Of a stretch of 20,228 bases of DNA, positions 10,566-20,228 are shown piece by piece. The stretch is from Haplomitrium mnioides. Taxonomy: Eukaryota; Marchantiophyta; Haplomitriopsida; Calobryales. Position numbers and translations under genes: made by a program. The notes under the pieces were generated by a model. The model had not been told where the DNA came from, ran no database searches, and saw only the letters and a program-made list of their open reading frames with translations. The first letter of the stretch is position 1. Each line of letters opens with the position of its first letter. The stretch lies in contig JBNGIS010017981.1 in assembly GCA_049999725.1 (NCBI GenBank), positions 1-20,228 on the forward strand. Direction: 5' to 3'.

Positions 10566-10980
10566 GGAGAGAGAAGCATCTACGGGGGGATCTAAGGAGA
10601 TTCCTTGGAGCTGGTTCCGTGGGGCACTTTGGAAGTTGGCTCCGAAGGCCTCTTCGGACTTGGTTCTATGGGAATCTACGGAATCTCTCCCTACAAGATT
10701 CCTCGTAGCTCTTCTTCCAAGTTACCGTTGTCCTCGTATTTTCTTCGACCAACTGCTAGACACGCGGTGCTTCTTCCCATCCCGTGGTAACGGGATTACC
10801 TAACAGTGAAGCCACGCGTTGTCGTCCCCTGTTTCGAGCCAACGACAATAACAACTATTCATCGGATCGGGCGTCGGAGGGCAGCGCGCGAAGGGAGTAT
10901 ATATCGTTTGTCTTTGAAATTCTTCGCGTTGATGTACGGGAAATTGTTGGAGAGATAGCGTTGCGGGGCACGCGATTCGT
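10565..10980. other. Middle of the insertion, no gene recognised
   Basis: Mixed-composition sequence between the GC-rich repeats and the 275-bp duplication. It has a run of TTC/CTTCTTCC-rich text (about 10610-10790) and an isolated AGTATATATCG near 10892. Open frames here are short and have no recognisable domain. Confidence 0.5.
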
Positions 10981-11475
10981 GCATGGTAAGGCAGGGCGAT
11001 AATCAATTGAAGGCTACGTGAAGCAGGGGTACTCGCTCAAGGGGAACCGGAGGATTTAGGGAAACCTGGGAGGAGATCCAGGTGACCTCATCCTTGCAGG
11101 CGGACCAGGGCGGAGGGTTACTGATACGATAGCACGGAAGGGGTTTTCGGTCAGCCAAGAATTAAGGAAGGGATACCTGGTAGTGAGCTGAGGGTCGTCT
11201 TGGCGTTTCACGGGCCATTGCAGCGTGACAGCGATAGCAAGAAAGGGGAATCGCGCATGGTATGGCAGGGTGATAATTCATTGAAGGCTAAGTGAAGCAG
11301 GGGTACTCGCTCAAGGGGAACCGGGGGATTTAGAGGAGGACTGGAGGGAGAACTAGGTGACCTCATCCTTGCAGGCGGACCAGGGCGGAGGGTTACTGAT
11401 ACGATAGCATGGAAGGAGTTTTCGGTCGGCTTAAAACTAAGGAGAGGCTGCCTGGTAGTGAGCTGAGAGTCTCTC
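10981..11475. repeat. Tandem duplication with a period of about 275 bp
   Basis: Copy 1 (10981-11200) and copy 2 (11255-11475) share long exact runs: GTGAAGCAGGGGTACTCGCT, CAAGGGGAACCG, GTGACCTCATCCTTGCAGG, CGGACCAGGGCGGAGGGTTA, CTGATACGATAGCA, GGTTTTCGGTC or a variant, and CTGGTAGTGAGCTGAG. The offset is 274 at the left end and 275 at the right. The copies have diverged clearly, so the duplication is not recent. It ends about 75 bp before the purine tract at 11551. A shorter similarity (GGCGGACCA context) appears once near 340 in the other element, suggesting the family ancestor had a single copy. Confidence 0.9.
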
Positions 11476-11550
11476 GGCATTCCTCTGTGCAAGCACATCA
11501 ACTCAGAGTATTCGGAGAACACTCTGGTGTGTTAATTCTCAAGTGGAGCT

Positions 11551-11569
11551 GAGAGGGGGGGAGGGGGGG
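11551..11569 (+). promoter_or_regulatory. G-rich purine tract: possible polypurine tract or G-quadruplex
   Basis: The tract is GAGA, seven Gs, A, seven Gs, then C and TGTGCC. In an LTR element a purine tract directly before TG is where plus-strand priming and the 3' LTR would start. The related element has a purine tract (517-532) before TGGCC at the same place. Two runs of seven Gs could also fold as an intramolecular G-quadruplex. Both readings are inference. Confidence 0.35.
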
Positions 11570-11618
11570 CTGTGCCAATGCCGGTGCACTAGGCGTAGTA
11601 AGACCCGTCGATGCTCGA

Positions 11619-11760
11619 GGGTGGAGTGGGCTACTGGCAGCTGGTAAAGCTGTCTTCCAGAGGTGGAAGTAAAAGAAACTCTATTCCTAGCATGAGGAAG
11701 TAAAAGCAGGGCTTCTCAGGAGGGAAGTTAAAAAAACTATTTGGAGTGGAGGGTGTGTGG
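11619..11760 (+). repeat. Dispersed repeat block, copy 2 (pairs with 580-720)
   Basis: Same order and orientation of exact runs as copy 1, with small differences in A-run length and spacing. Copy 2 lacks the CGCGAG form and reads CAGGAG where copy 1 has CGCGAG in the CTTCTC context. Confidence 0.85.
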
Positions 11761-11804
11761 GTTGCTAGGCTGCAGTTGTAAGGCAGCGGGATTCACAAGA
11801 GAAG

Positions 11805-11813
11805 TATAAATAG
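11805..11813 (+). promoter_or_regulatory. TATA-box-like TATAAATAG
   Basis: TATAAATAG matches the eukaryotic TATA consensus well and lies 45-50 bp downstream of the conserved dispersed block. It is followed by AT-rich text (TGTATATATATG near 11863) and, 417 bp later, by AATAAA. A second TATAAAT occurs at 12259 without a clear partner. Transcription of the element from here on the plus strand is inferred. Confidence 0.4.
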
Positions 11814-12221
11814 TTAGAAATCAAGAGGGCCTTCAAGAACTTTGTTTTCTCTTGCATATAGTGTATATATATGTTGTTCATATATGTGTAGTTAGATTGC
11901 ATTTCTGCATGTGTGTCCTCTTGAGTTGTTAGATTAGTGGACATCGGTTTAGTTGAGCAAACCATGGGAACACACTTGAAGGGGGAGTCCAATCCCTTAA
12001 CACAAGTCTGGCATCCAGGAGGTGAATGCTCTCTGTTCATGATCCTGTTTGCATAGTTAGGAATTAGTGCATATTAGGATAGTTAGGATAATCTAGTTTA
12101 GCTCTCAGACAACCCTGAGAGGGGGAGTCTAGCCTGCTGAAGTGTTCAGCTGTGAAGGTCACCAGCACCATTCTGCCCCAGCACAAATAAGGTACCAGGG
12201 CCCAAGTCATTGCGTCCTAAG

Positions 12222-12227
12222 AATAAA
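12222..12227 (+). promoter_or_regulatory. Possible polyadenylation signal AATAAA
   Basis: AATAAA in the context GAATAAAGTG, shared with 1073-1082 of the related element. TG-rich text (GGATGTGGACTTGTG near 12266-12280) follows, as is usual downstream of cleavage sites. It would define the end of R, with U5 running to 12487. Confidence 0.4.
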
Positions 12228-12487
12228 GTGCAAGAATTACACACAAATCACAGCTTGGTATAAATGGATGTGGACTTGTGCAAGGTTGAATGTCTGACTT
12301 GAGTGTGAGAAGAAGAGGAGAGAGAAAAGCACAACAGGCCTGTAAGAAGAGGAAGAGTCCTTAAGGTCTGAAAGTGGTAACTAGCAAGGGGCCATCTCAG
12401 AAAAAGAACCCCAAAACTCGTAAACCTGTCCTCCCCTGCATCGAAACGGGGCCAGAAAAGGTTAAGGCCGGAAACAAGGGAGCAACA

Positions 12488-12492
12488 CATTG
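12488..12492. repeat. Target-site duplication CATTG, right copy
   Basis: Matches 8644-8648. The satellite continues GTTATTCCATCTCAAAACA directly after it, completing the A subunit core interrupted at the left junction. Confidence 0.8.
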
Positions 12493-14369
12493 GTTATTCC
12501 ATCTCAAAACAATTGCAATTTACATTTGCAAGTCCACCTTTAAAACACCATACACATTGGTTAATACAAATGAGAACACCAATTTACATTCTATAGTCCA
12601 CCTTTGATCTACCATATACATTGGTTAATCTACCTCACGTGTTCCACCTTTGGCCCACCATATACATTGGGTAATCCATCTCAGAACAATTGCAATTTAC
12701 ATTTGCGAGTCCACCTTTTAACCACCATACACATTGGCTAATACTAATGTGAACTCCAATTTACATTCCATAGTCCACCTTTGATCTACCATATACATTG
12801 GTTAATCCACTTCACGTGTTCCACCTTGGGCCCACCATATACATTGGTTAATCCATCTCAAAACAATTGCAATTTATATTTAAAAGTCCACCTTTAAACC
12901 ACCATACACATTGGTTAATACAAATGAGAACTCCAATTTACATTCTGTAGTCCACCTTTGATCTACCATATACATTGGTTAATCCACCTCAAGTGTTCCA
13001 CCTTTGGCCCACCATATACATTGGTTAATCCATCTCAAAACAATTGCAATTTACATTTGCGAGTCCACCTTGAAACCACCATACACATTGGTTAATACAA
13101 ATGAGAACTCCAATTTACATTCCGTAGTCCCCCTTTGATCTACCATATACATTGGTTAATCCAAATAAGGTGTTCCAACTTTGGCCGACCATATACATTG
13201 GTTAATCCATCTCAAAACAATTGCAATTTACATTTGCGAGTCCACCTTTAAACCATTATACACATTGGTTAATACAAATGAGAACTCCAATTTACATTCC
13301 ATAGTCCACATTTGATCTACCATATACATTGGTTAATCCACTTCACGTGTTCTACCTTTGGCCCACCATATACATTGGTTAATCCATCCTAGAACAATTG
13401 CAATTTACATTTGCGAGGTCACTTTTAAACCACAATACACATTGGTTAATATACATTAGAACTCCAATTTATGTTCCGTAGTCCAACTTTGATCTACCAT
13501 ATACATTGGTTAATCTACCTCATGTGTTCCACCTTTGGCCCACCATATACATTAGTTAATCCATCTCAAACTAATTGCGATTTACATTTGCTGGTCCACC
13601 TTTAAACCACCATACACATTGGTTAATAGAAATGAGAACTCCAATTTACATTCCGAACTCCACCTTTGATCTACCATATACATTGGTTAATCCACTTCAA
13701 GTGTTCCACCCTTGGCCCACCATATACATTGGTTAATCCATCTCAAAACAATTGCAATTTACATTTGCGAGTTTACTTTTCAACCACCATACACATTGGT
13801 TAATACAAATGAGCACTCCAATTTACATTTCGTGGTCCACCTTTCATATACCATATACATTGGTTATTCCAACTCATGTGTTCCACCTTTGGCCGACCAT
13901 ATACATTGGTTAATTCATCTCAAAACAATTGCAATTTATATTTGCGAGTCCAACTTTAAACCACTATACACATTGGTTAATTCCAATGAGAACTCCAATT
14001 TACATTCTGTAGTCCCACTTTGATCTACCATATACATTGGTTAATCCACCTCAAGTGTTCCACCTTTGGCCTACCATATACATTCGTTAATCCATCTAAG
14101 AACAATTGCAATTTATATTTGAGAGTCCACCTTTAAACCACAATACACATTGGGTAATACAAATGAGAACTCCAATTTACATTCCGTTGTCCACCTTTGA
14201 TCCACCATATACATTGGTTAATCTAACTCAGTTGTACCACCTTTGGCCCACCATATACATTGGTTCATCCATCTCAAAACAATTGCAATTTACATTTGCG
14301 AGTCCACATTTAAACCACCATACACATTGGGTAATACAAATGAGAACTCCAATTTACATTTCGTAGTCC

Positions 14370-14379
14370 NNNNNNNNNN
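14370..14379. other. Assembly gap of ten Ns
   Basis: Ten Ns stand between a B subunit (ending GTAGTCC) and the tail of a C subunit (GGCCCACC). The satellite consensus predicts about 52 bp here if the phase is kept, so the gap length is a placeholder or whole units are missing. Confidence 0.9.
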
Positions 14380-14401
14380 GGCCCACCATATACATTGATT
14401 A

Positions 14402-14475
14402 ATCAATCTCAAAACAATCACAAATGAACCATCTCAAAACAATTGCAATTTACATTGGCGAATCCATTTTTAAAC
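14402..14475. repeat. Variant A subunit with 25-bp internal duplication, copy 1
   Basis: ATCAATCTCAAAACAATC and CAAATG are followed by a second ACCATCTCAAAACAATTGC, so the CATCTCAAAACAAT part of A is present twice. The tail is also altered (ATTGGCGA, then ATTTTTAAACC). The same compound variant occurs at 16720 and 19046. Confidence 0.85.
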
Positions 14476-16719
14476 CACCATACACATTGGTTAATACAAA
14501 TGAGAAGTCCAATTTACATTCCGCAGTCCACCTCTGATCTACCATATACATTGGTTAATCTACCTCAGGTGTTCCAACTTTGACCCACCATATACATTGG
14601 TTTATCCATCTGAGAACAATTGCAATTTACATTTACGAGTCCACCTTTAAACCATCATACACATTGGTTAATACAAATAAGAACTCCAATTTGCATTCCG
14701 TGGTCCACCTTTGATCCACCATATACATTGGTTAATCTAACTCAGTTGTACCACCTTTGGCCCACCATATACATTGGTTAATCCATCTCAAAACAATTGC
14801 AATTTACATTTGCGAGTCCACCTTTAAACCACCATCCACATTGGTTAATACAAATTAGAACTCCAATTTACATTTCAAAGTCAACCTTTGATATACCATA
14901 TACATTGGTCAATCCACTTCAAGTGTTCGACCTTTGGCCCACCATATACATTGGTTAATCCATCTTAGAACAATTGCAATTTACATTTGCGAGTGCACTT
15001 TTGAACCACAATACACATTGGTTAATATACATTAGAACTCCAATTTACGTTCCGTAGTCCACTTCTGATCTACCATATACATTGGTTTATCCACTTAAGG
15101 TGTTCCACCTTTGGCCCACCATATACATTGGTTAATCCATCTCAAAACAATTGCGATTAACATTTGCGAGTCCACCTTTAAACCACCATACACATTGGTT
15201 AATACAAATGAGAACTCCAATTTACATTCCGTAGTCCACCTTTGATCTACCACATACATTGGTTAATCCACTTCATGTGTTCCACTTTTAGCCAACCATA
15301 TACATTGGTTAATCCATCTCAAAACAATTGCAATTTACATTTGCCAGTCTACCTTTAAACCACCATACACATTGGTTAATACAAATGAGAACTCCAATTT
15401 AAATTTCGTAAACAACCTTTGATCTACGATATACATTGGTTAATCTACCTCAAGTGTTCCACATTTGGCCCACCATATACAATGGTTAATCCATCTTTGA
15501 ACAATTGCCATTTACATTTGCGAGTCCACCATTAAACCACCATACGCATTGGTTAATACAAATCAGAACTCCAAATTACATTCGGGAGTCCACCTTTGAT
15601 CTCCCATATACATTGGTTAATCCATCTCAGATGTTCCACCTTTCGCCCAACATATTAATTGGTTAATCCATCTTAGAACAATTGCAATTTACATTTGCCA
15701 GTCCACCTTTAAACCACTATACACAATGGTTAATACAAATTAGAACTCCAATTTACATTCCGTAGTCCAACTTTGATCTATTATGTACATTGGTTAATCT
15801 ACCTGAGATGTTCCACTTTTGGCCCACCACATACATTGGTTAATCCATCTCAAAACAATTGCAATTTACATTTGCATCCACCTTTAAACCACCATACACA
15901 TTGGTTGATACCAATAAGAACTCCAATTCACATTCAGTAGTCCACCTTTGATCTACCATATACATTGGTTATTCCACTTCAAGTGTTCCACCCTTGGCCC
16001 ACCACATACATTGGTTAATCCATCTCAAAACAATTGCAATTTACATTTGCGAGTCCACCTTAAAACCACCATACACATTGGTTAATACAAATGAGAACTC
16101 CAATTTACATTTCGTTGTCCACCTTTGATCTACCATATACATTGGTTGATCCACCTCACGTGATACACCTTTAGCGGACCATATACATTGGTTAATCCAT
16201 CTGAGAACAATTGCAATTTACATTTGCGAGTCCAGCTTCAAACCACCATACACATTGGTTAATACAAACAAGAACTCCAATTTACATAGTCCACCTTTGA
16301 TCTACCATATACATTGGTTAATCCACTTCAGGTCTTCCACCTTTGGCCTACCATATACATTGATTAATCCATCTCAAAACAATTGCAATTTACATTTGCG
16401 AGTCTACCTTTAAACAACCATACACATTGGTTAATACAAATGAGAACTCCAACTTATATTTTGTAGTCCACCTTTGATCTACCATATACATTGGTTAATC
16501 CAACTCAGGTGTTCCACCTTTGGTCCACCATATACATTCGTTAATCCATCTGAGAACAATTGCAATTTACATTTCCAAGTCCACTTTTAAACCACCATAC
16601 ACATTGGTTAATTCAAATGAGAACTCCAATTTACATTCCGTAGTCCACCTGTGATCTACCATATACATTGGTTAATCCACTTTAGGTGTTCCACCTTGGC
16701 CCACCATATACATTGGTTT

Positions 16720-19045
16720 ATCAATCTCAAAACATTCGCAAATGTACCATCTTAAAAGGATTGCAATTTACATTGGCGAGTCTATTTTTAAACCACCATA
16801 CACATTGGTTAATACAAATGAGAAGTCCAATTTACATTCCGTAGTTCACTTTTGATCTACCATATACATTGGTTAATCCAACTCAGGTTTTCCACCTTTG
16901 GCCCACCATATACATTGGTTAATCCATCTTAGAACAACTGCAATTTACATTTGTGAGTCCACCTTTAAACCATTATACACATTGGTTAATACAAATGAGA
17001 ACTCCAATTTACATTCCGGAGTCCACCTTTGATCTACCATATACATTGGTTAATCTACCTTAGGTGTTCCACCTTTGGCCCACCATATACATTCGTTAAT
17101 CCATCTGAGAACAATTGTAATTAACATTTGCGAGTCTACCTTTAAACCACCATACACATTGGTTAATACAAATAAGAACTCCAATTTACATTCCGTGGTC
17201 CACCTTTGATCTACCATATACATTGGTTAATCTACCTGAGTTGTACCACCTTTGGCCCACCATATACATTGGTTAATCCATCTCAAAACGATTGCAATTT
17301 ACATTTGCGAGTCCACCTTTCAACCACCATCCACATTGGTTAATACAAATGAGAACTCCAATTTACATTTCGTAGTCAACCTTTGATCTACCATATACAT
17401 TGGTTAATCCACTTCATGTGCTCCACCTTTGGCCCACCATATACATTGGTTAATCCATCTTAGAACAATTGCAATTTACATTTGCGTGTCCACTTTGAAA
17501 CCACAATAAACATTGGTTAATATACATTAGAACTCCAATTTAAGTTCCGTAGTCCACCTTTGATCGACCATATACATTGGTTAATCCACTTTAGGTGTTC
17601 CACTTTTAGCCAACTATATACATTGGTTAATCCATCTCAAAACAATTGCAATTCACATTTGCGAGTCTACATTTAAACCACCATACACATTGGTTACTAC
17701 AAATGAGAACTCTAATTTACATTTTGTAGTCCACCTTTGATCTACGATATACATTGGTTAATCAAACTCAGGTGTTCTACCTTTGGATGACCATATACAT
17801 TGGTTAATCCATCTAAAAACAATTGCAATTTACATTTGCGAGTCCACTTTAAGACCACTATACACATTGGTTAATACAAATGAGAACTCCAATTTACATT
17901 CCGTAGTCCCACTTTGATCTACCATATACATTGGTTAATCTACCTCAGGTGTTCCACCTGTGGCCTACCATATACATTCGTTAATCCATCTGAGATAAAT
18001 TGCAATTTACATTTGCTAGTCCACCTTTAAACCACTATACACATTGGTTAATACAAATGAGAACTCCAATTTACATTCCGTTGTCCCAGTTTGATCTACC
18101 ATATACATTCGTTAATCCACCTCATATTTTCCACCTTTAGCCTACCATATACATTCGTAAATCCATCTGAGAACAATTGCCATTTACATTTGCGTGTCCA
18201 ACTATAAACCACCATACACATTGGTTAATACAAATGAGAACTCCAATTTACATTTCGTAGTCCACCTTTGATCTACCATATACATTGGTTAATCCAACTC
18301 AGATGTTCCTCCTTTGGATGACCATATACATTGGTTAATCAATCTCAAAACTATTGCAATTTACATTTGCGAGTCCACCTTTAAACCACTATACACATTG
18401 GTTAATACAAATGAGAACTCAAATTTACATTCCGTAGTCCAACTTTGCTCGACTATATACATTGGTTAATCCACTTCAGGTCTTCCGCCTTTGTCCAACC
18501 ATATACATTGGTTAATCCATCTCAAAACAATTGCAATTTACATTTGCGAGTCTACCTTTAAACCACCAAACACATTGGTTAATACAAATGAGAACTCCAA
18601 TTTATATTTTGTAGTCCACCTTTGATCTACCATATACATTGGTTAATCCAACTGAAGTGTTCCACCTTTGGCCCACCATATACATTGGTTAATCCATCTC
18701 AAAACAATTGCAATTTACATTTGCGAGTCCACCTTTAAACCACTATGCACATTGGTTAATACAAATGAGAACTCCAATTTACATTCCGGAGTCCCAGTTT
18801 GATCTACCATATACATTGGTTAATCCACCTCAGTTTTTCCACCTTTAGCCTACCATATACATTCGTTAATCCATCTTAGAACAATTGCAATTATCATTTG
18901 CGGGTCCACTTTTAAACCACCATACACATTGGATAATACAAATAAGAACTCCAATTTACATTCCGTAGTGCACCTATGATCTACCATATACATTGGTTAA
19001 TCCACTTCACGTGTTCCACCTTTGGCCCAACATATAGATTGGTTT
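16720..19045. repeat. Higher-order repeat period of about 2.3 kb in array 2
   Basis: From the variant A subunit at 16720 to the next at 19046 is 2326 bp, equal to 13 x 177 plus the 25-bp insertion. Other variants share this offset: ACTCAGGTTTTCC (16881 and 19207), CATTATACACATTGG (16971 and 19297) and CTTTGGATGA (17785 and 20111). The preceding interval, 14402 to 16720, is 2318 bp; the 8-bp difference matches small deletions near 15866, 16287 and 16695. Between copies 1 and 2 some markers have an offset of 2495 (one extra unit), so the period is preserved overall, not at every point. Confidence 0.75.
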
Positions 19046-20228
19046 ATCAATCTCAAAACAATCGCAAATGTACCATATCAAAAGAATTGCAATTTATATT
19101 GGCAAGTCTATTTTTAAACCACCATACACATTGGTTAATACAAATGAGAAGTCCAATTTACATTCCGTAGTCCACTTTTGATCTACCGTATATATTGGTT
19201 AATCCAACTCAGGTTTTCCACCTTTGGCCCACCATATACATTGGTTAATCCATCTTAGAACAATTGCAATTTACATTTGTGAGTCCACCTTTAAACCATT
19301 ATACACATTGGTTAATACAAATGAGAACTCCAATTTACATTCCGTAGTCCACCTTTGATCTACCATATACATTGTTCAATCCACCTGAGGTGTTCCACCT
19401 TTGGCCCACCATATACATTGGTTAATCCATCTCAAAACAATTGCAATTTACATTTGCGAGTCCACCTTTAAACCACCATACACCTTGGTTAATACAAATG
19501 AGAACTCCAATTTACATTTCGTAGTAAACCTTTGATCTACCATATACACTGGTTAATCTACCTCAGGAGTTCCACCTTTGGCCCACCATATACATTGGTT
19601 AATCCATCTCAAACCAATTGCAATTTACATTTGCGAGTCTACCTTTAAACCACCATACACATTGGTGAATACAAATGAGAACTTCAATTTACATTTTGTA
19701 GTCCACCTTTGATCTACGATATACATTGGTTAATCCAACTCAGGTGTTCCACCTTTGGATGACCGTATACATTGGTTTATCCATCTCAAAACAATTGCAG
19801 TTGACATTTGCGAGTCCACCTTTACAACACTATACACATTGGTTAATACAAATGAGAACTCCAATTTACATTCCGTAGTCCCACTTTGATCTACCATATA
19901 CATTGGTTTATCCACCTTACGTGTTCCACCTTTTGCCTACCATATACATTCATGAATCGATCTGAGAACAATTGCAATTTACATTTGCGAGTCCACTTTT
20001 AAACCACCATACACATTGGTTAATACAAATGAGAACTCCTATTTATATTCCGTAGTCGACCTTTGATCTACCATATAGATTGGTTAATCCATGTCACGTG
20101 TTCCACCTTTGGATGAACATATACATTGATTAATCCATCTCAAAACAATTGCAATTTACATTTGCGAGTCCACCTTTAAAACACTATACACATTGGTTAA
20201 TACAAATGAGAACTCCAATTTACATTCT

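Larger units (their letters stand above)
8649..12487 (+). mobile_element. 3839-bp LTR-retrotransposon-derived insertion in the satellite: solo LTR or non-autonomous element
   Basis: The insertion splits one satellite A subunit: the core is broken after CATTG at 8648 and resumes with CATTG at 12488. It begins TGTCAGCCGG and ends GGGAGCAACA, giving the TG...CA ends of an LTR and a 5-bp target duplication. No terminal direct repeat of useful length joins the two ends and no retroviral-type protein domain can be read, so a complete element is excluded. A very long solo LTR in plus orientation fits the ends, the repeats in its left and middle parts (U3-like), TATAAATAG at 11805 and AATAAA at 12222. 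A non-autonomous element with a 0.9-kb right LTR (11571-12487) and a lost left LTR is the alternative. Left and middle are GC-rich, the last kilobase less so, and a nested origin is possible. The open frames inside, including 8583-9338 which starts in satellite, look incidental. Confidence 0.72.
11571..12487 (+). other. Candidate 917-bp right LTR (alternative model)
   Basis: It starts TGTGCC after the purine tract, ends AGCAACA against the target duplication, and has TATAAATAG 234 bp in and AATAAA 651 bp in, which is a normal U3-R-U5 order. The matching segment in the first element is 533-1534. The weakness is that the left end of the insertion (from 8649) does not resemble this segment, whereas a full element would carry two copies. 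Either the left LTR was lost, which hardly fits the clean target duplication, or the whole 3839 bp is one LTR. Confidence 0.3.
12488..20228. repeat. Satellite array 2: about 44 units of the same 177-bp A-B-C satellite
   Basis: The array continues in the same orientation and phase as array 1, so the two were one array before the insertion. It runs off the window inside a B subunit. It is set apart by a variant A subunit with a 25-bp internal duplication (starting at 14402, 16720 and 19046), by CTCAGTTGTACCACC C variants (14221-14235 and 14735-14749) and by CTTTGGATGA C variants (17785, 18316, 19757, 20111). AATATACATTAGAACTCC B variants occur in both arrays (3311, 5581, 13449, 15025, 17520). 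Small losses occur near 15866, 16287 and 16695. No gene lies inside; the open frames of 60-100 codons at 12374, 13712, 14106, 18976 and 19730 (minus) are satellite read-through. Confidence 0.97.

Noticed and set aside
11121-11405. CTGATACGATA twice (11121, 11396), whose reverse complement recalls an initiator-Met tRNA primer-binding site
   Set aside because: Only GTATCAG matches the usual TGGTATCAGAGC, no LTR end adjoins it, and the second copy is explained by the 275-bp duplication.
8649-11583. GCCGGTGC shared by 8654 and 11580 as proof of two LTR starts
   Set aside because: The match is eight bases, and the surrounding sequence does not align, as LTR pairs would.
8649-12487. DNA transposon with terminal inverted repeats
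   Set aside because: Only the outer TGT/ACA are inverted; the next bases do not pair. A 5-bp duplication with TG...CA fits an LTR element better.
1535-20228. CENP-B box in the satellite
   Set aside because: No match to the TTCG....A..CGGG pattern is seen in the consensus unit; any centromere link rests only on unit length and array form.

Overview
This is a non-coding eukaryotic window with no protein gene, tRNA or rRNA that I can support. About 14.9 kb of 20.2 kb is one tandem satellite with a 177-bp unit. The rest is sequence derived from LTR retrotransposons. The nucleosome-sized satellite unit, the TG...CA element ends with a 5-bp target-site duplication, and the plant-style terminus (TGTCACGCCC, read on the minus strand) make a plant pericentromere, centromere or other heterochromatic block the best guess. 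The species cannot be named from this sequence.

Layout. (1) 1-1534: the right-hand end of an LTR-retrotransposon-derived sequence, cut by the window edge and ending in TGACA. (2) 1535-8648: satellite array 1, about 40 units. (3) 8649-12487: a 3839-bp insertion that starts TGTCAGCC, ends AGCAACA and is flanked by the direct repeat CATTG. It broke a satellite unit in two. (4) 12488-20228: satellite array 2, about 44 units, continuing the interrupted unit and running off the window. It contains ten Ns at 14370-14379.

Satellite structure. Each 177-bp unit is a trimer of unequal subunits, A (67 bp), B (64 bp) and C (46 bp). Each opens with the same 19-bp core (ACCATAYACATTGGTTAAT) and ends with CCACCTTT plus a subunit-specific tail: AAACC in A, GATCT in B, GGCCC in C. 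C looks like A with about 21 bp removed from its middle. Longer periods lie above this level: a 1593-bp (9 x 177) segmental duplication in array 1, a perfect 177-bp duplication at 4631-4984, and a roughly 2.32-kb period in array 2 marked by a variant A subunit carrying a 25-bp internal duplication. C subunits have been gained and lost singly, so exchange can step by subunit.

Retroelements. The terminal regions 1-1534 and 8649-12487 are related: about 140 bp (580-720 and 11619-11760) aligns well, the last 18 bp share 13 positions, and both entered the satellite within 5 bp of each other in subunit A. The larger insertion has no recognisable pair of LTRs and no gag-pol. It is best read as a long solo LTR or a non-autonomous element. 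It holds GC-rich repeats with ACGTGGC boxes, a 275-bp tandem duplication, a G-rich purine tract, a TATA-like box and an AATAAA signal.

No new gene system is visible. What merits a second look is the nested satellite architecture and the near-identical insertion sites of the two elements.
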